A model generated the notes under the pieces. The model saw only the letters and a list, made by a program, of their open reading frames with translations, ran no database searches and was not told the origin of the DNA. Below are positions 41,501 through 42,688 of a stretch of DNA of 42,688 bases, piece by piece. The position numbers and the translations under genes are program-made. The stretch covers positions 1-42,688 of the forward strand of contig JBAYZS010000016.1 in NCBI GenBank assembly GCA_041672395.1, in the 5' to 3' direction. The first letter of the stretch is position 1. Every line of letters starts with the position of its first letter. Source of the DNA: UBA5287 sp041672395 (GTDB taxonomy: Bacteria > Bacteroidota > Bacteroidia > Bacteroidales > Dysgonomonadaceae).

Positions 41501-42309
41501 AGTTAGTTGGCGTTAATAGCAAGGGAGAAGAATTCCTAGATACCTTGATTAGATATGGAAATAAATTCCAACTAGATAAAATGGAATCGACGAATTCTCT
41601 TTTCGGTGATGATACATCATTTATGATTTCTCGTCCTGAAATTCCAAATGCACCTAAATGGTCTGATTTAGAAAAACTGAACAAAGAAAGAGAACTTATT
41701 GGAATGTATTTATCTGCTCATCCTTTAGATGACTACGAATTTATTCTTAAACATGTTTGCATTACTAATACACTTATTTTAAACGATCTGGGACCACTTA
41801 ACGGAAAAGATGTTTCGTTTGGTGGATTGGTTACAGCTGTTCGTGAAGGACAAACCAAACGCAATTCGCCATACACAATTTTTAAAGTAGAAGATTATGA
41901 GGGAAGCGTTGAAATTCCATTGTTTGGTGAAGACAGCGTTAATTTTGGACGATATGCAAGACTAGGAATGGCAGTATATATTAATGCTAGAATTCAACCA
42001 AAAAGGTATCGGCCAGAAGAACTAGAAATAAAGATTAATTCAATAAAATTATTATCTGAAGTTAAGGATATTTTAGTGTCAAAATTAACTCTACAAATCG
42101 AATTGGACGAATTAAGCGATATAATGGTTGCCGATTTATCAGCATTGATTAAAAACAATCCTGGCAGTTCATTGTTATATTTCCAAATTACAAGCTTGGA
42201 TTCAAATATGAAGATTCAGCTATTTGCACGACCTGCACGAGTTGAAGTTAACAAGCATTTGATTGATTATTTGGAAGATGATTTAGACATTAAATTTAAA
42301 ATAAACTAA
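38566..42309 (+). CDS. dnaE: DNA polymerase III subunit alpha
   Basis: Replicative DNA polymerase, 1,247 residues. The N-terminal PHP domain begins with HLHVHSQYSLLDGQ and has an inserted Lys/Glu-rich segment (about residues 60-95) that looks like a helical hairpin. The polymerase C-family active site is at GRISMPDIDIDFDDEGRG, where Asp484 and Asp486 fit the two metal-binding Asp of E. coli (401, 403). Fingers and beta-binding regions follow (FNKSHATCYSWIAYQTAWLKAHY). An OB-fold (about 1085-1160; VSFGGLVTAVREGQTKRNSPYTIFKVEDYEGSVEI) and a tail domain end the protein. trxA starts 18 bases later with no terminator between, so they are probably co-transcribed. Confidence 0.96.
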   Translation: MQPFIHLHVHSQYSLLDGQASIPNLIDKAYKDGMRAIALTDHGAMYGIKEFINYTNKKNQPVQNEIKKLENEIKESGNKGGTSETLTKLYANLTEEKKKLFKPIIGCECYLARRDRFSQKDKVDASGWHLIVLAKNLKGYKNLIKIASKSWTEGYYYRPRIDKALLEEYREGLIVTSACLGGEISRKIDDGQIKEAEESVQWYKNLFGDDYYLEIQRHETYRLDADQTTFPKQQRVNEEILRIAKKYDVKVIATNDTHFVNEEDADAHDRLICLNTGKDFDDPNRMRYTKQEWLKTSAEMNKIFADVPEALANTLEIADKVEFYSIDNPALMPFYPIDPTFGNEDEYKTRYSQEQLIEEFDEKVFNRLGGYNKVIRIKLEADYLRYLTKIGAANRYGNNINDELKERIDFELETIKTMGFPGYFLIVQDFIVNARKMDVAVGPGRGSAAGSVVAYCLGITDIDPLKYNLLFERFLNPDRISMPDIDIDFDDEGRGKVLRWVTEKYGNEKVAHIITYGTMATKMALRDVARVHKLPLSEADRLAKLVPDRIPGEKKVSLAKSIEVVPELKEASQSSDPLVRDTLKYAQMLEGNIRGTGVHACGVIIGQTDISDIVPISTAEDKETKEKLLVTQYEGSVIEETGLIKMDFLGLKTLSIIKDALVNIEATNGIKVDIDKIDMEDQDTYQLYCNGQTTGTFQFESAGMQKYLKELQPSKFEDLIAMNALYRPGPMDNIPSFIARKQGKEKISYDIPIMEKYLSETYGITVYQEQVMLLSRLIANFTRGQSDELRKAMGKKQIEKMNALKEKFFSGGKANGYEIDKLNKIWIDWEKFAQYAFNKSHATCYSWIAYQTAWLKAHYASEYMASVLSNNLSNIVEITKFMDECKSMNINVLSPDINESFLKFSVNKNGDIRFGLAGIKSVGHSAVVDIISERTKNGAYKDLFDFVERVNLSSCNKKNIEALALAGAFDSFPGVSREQLVGVNSKGEEFLDTLIRYGNKFQLDKMESTNSLFGDDTSFMISRPEIPNAPKWSDLEKLNKERELIGMYLSAHPLDDYEFILKHVCITNTLILNDLGPLNGKDVSFGGLVTAVREGQTKRNSPYTIFKVEDYEGSVEIPLFGEDSVNFGRYARLGMAVYINARIQPKRYRPEELEIKINSIKLLSEVKDILVSKLTLQIELDELSDIMVADLSALIKNNPGSSLLYFQITSLDSNMKIQLFARPARVEVNKHLIDYLEDDLDIKFKIN

Positions 42310-42327
42310 TAATATAAATAAAGAATT

Positions 42328-42642
42328 ATGGCTCTTCAAATTACAGACACAACACTGGATAATGTGTTGAAAACAGACAAACTAGTAATAATTGATTTCT
42401 GGGCTGAATGGTGTGGACCATGTAAAATGGTGGGTCCAATCATTGAAGAAATCAGTGAGAAATATAAAGATCAGGTTGTTGTAGGAAAAATAGATGTTGA
42501 CAACAACGACGGTGCAACCTCAAAATATGGAATTCGAAATATTCCAACTGTCCTCTTTATTAAAAATGGTGAAGTAGTAGACAAATTGGTTGGTGCTGCA
42601 GGAAAAAATGTCTTTGTTGAGAAGATTGAAAAACTTAAGTAA
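42328..42642 (+). CDS. trxA: Thioredoxin
   Basis: A 104-residue cytoplasmic thioredoxin with the active site WAEWCGPCKM (Cys29 and Cys32), the buried Asp of IIDFW (Asp23) and the cis-Pro in RNIPTVLF. There is no signal peptide, so it acts as general disulfide reductase in the cytoplasm. It lies 18 bases downstream of dnaE, an arrangement seen in related genomes. Length and all family positions are normal. Confidence 0.96.
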   Translation: MALQITDTTLDNVLKTDKLVIIDFWAEWCGPCKMVGPIIEEISEKYKDQVVVGKIDVDNNDGATSKYGIRNIPTVLFIKNGEVVDKLVGAAGKNVFVEKIEKLK

Positions 42643-42672
42643 ATGACTTGAATAGTGAATAGCAACAAAGGC

Positions 42673-42688
42673 GATTGATTCTTCAATC
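42673..42688 (+). terminator. Possible terminator stem cut by the window end
   Basis: GATTGA and TCAATC form a 6-bp stem with a 4-base loop ending at the last base of the window, 30 bases after the trxA stop. Any T tract would lie outside, so this is only tentative. Confidence 0.3.

Overview
The window is low-GC chromosomal DNA from a member of the Bacteroidetes, most likely the order Bacteroidales; I cannot fix the genus. The signs are TAnnTTTG -7 promoter boxes before many operons, almost no Shine-Dalgarno sequences, a complete Bat (aerotolerance) operon, a DUF6242 lipoprotein, tandem OmpH/Skp genes behind bamA, a KDPG-type DAHP synthase fused to chorismate mutase, and a TonB-dependent receptor with an N-terminal carboxypeptidase-regulatory-like domain.

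Layout. 1-3.4 kb: the 3' part of a GH110 alpha-galactosidase and a GH95 alpha-L-fucosidase, a pair suited to trimming host blood-group-type glycans. 3.5-6.7 kb (minus): SRPBCC protein, pyrE, comF, recX, prmC. 6.7-14.0 kb (plus): ribD, DUF6242 lipoprotein, uppS, bamA and two skp/ompH genes, largely an envelope biogenesis block. 14.1-16.5 kb (minus): a DUF2007-tandem-USP protein, a small HTH protein and a PAP2 phosphatase. 16,506-17,805: a complete 1,300-bp IS4-family element with 9-bp target duplications, inserted between batE and the PAP2 gene. 17.9-26.3 kb (minus): the operon moxR - DUF58 - membrane protein - batA - batB - batC - batD - batE. 26.3-26.7 kb: divergent promoter region with three exact-length 22-bp tandem repeats. 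26.7-29.0 kb (plus): tgt and an LptF/LptG permease. 29.0-32.2 kb (plus): a Cys/His-rich exported protein, a TonB-dependent receptor and an exported HMA-domain protein, probably a metal-handling set. 32.3-36.4 kb (minus): pheA, aminotransferase, DAHP synthase/chorismate mutase and tyrA. 36.7-42.6 kb (plus): POT peptide transporter, dnaE and trxA.

The most notable discovery is upstream of pheA. A previously unlisted 18-codon ORF on the minus strand (36342-36398) encodes MNAYSFAYSFYFYFYFNR, in which ten of eighteen residues are Phe or Tyr. It sits just downstream of a two-box promoter and is followed by an intrinsic terminator with a nine-base U tract and by competing 9-nt pairings that form a protector and an antiterminator. 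This is a textbook layout for ribosome-mediated transcription attenuation. It would tie the whole Phe/Tyr branch, including its DAHP synthase, to charged tRNA-Phe and tRNA-Tyr.

No tRNA, rRNA or CRISPR array was seen.
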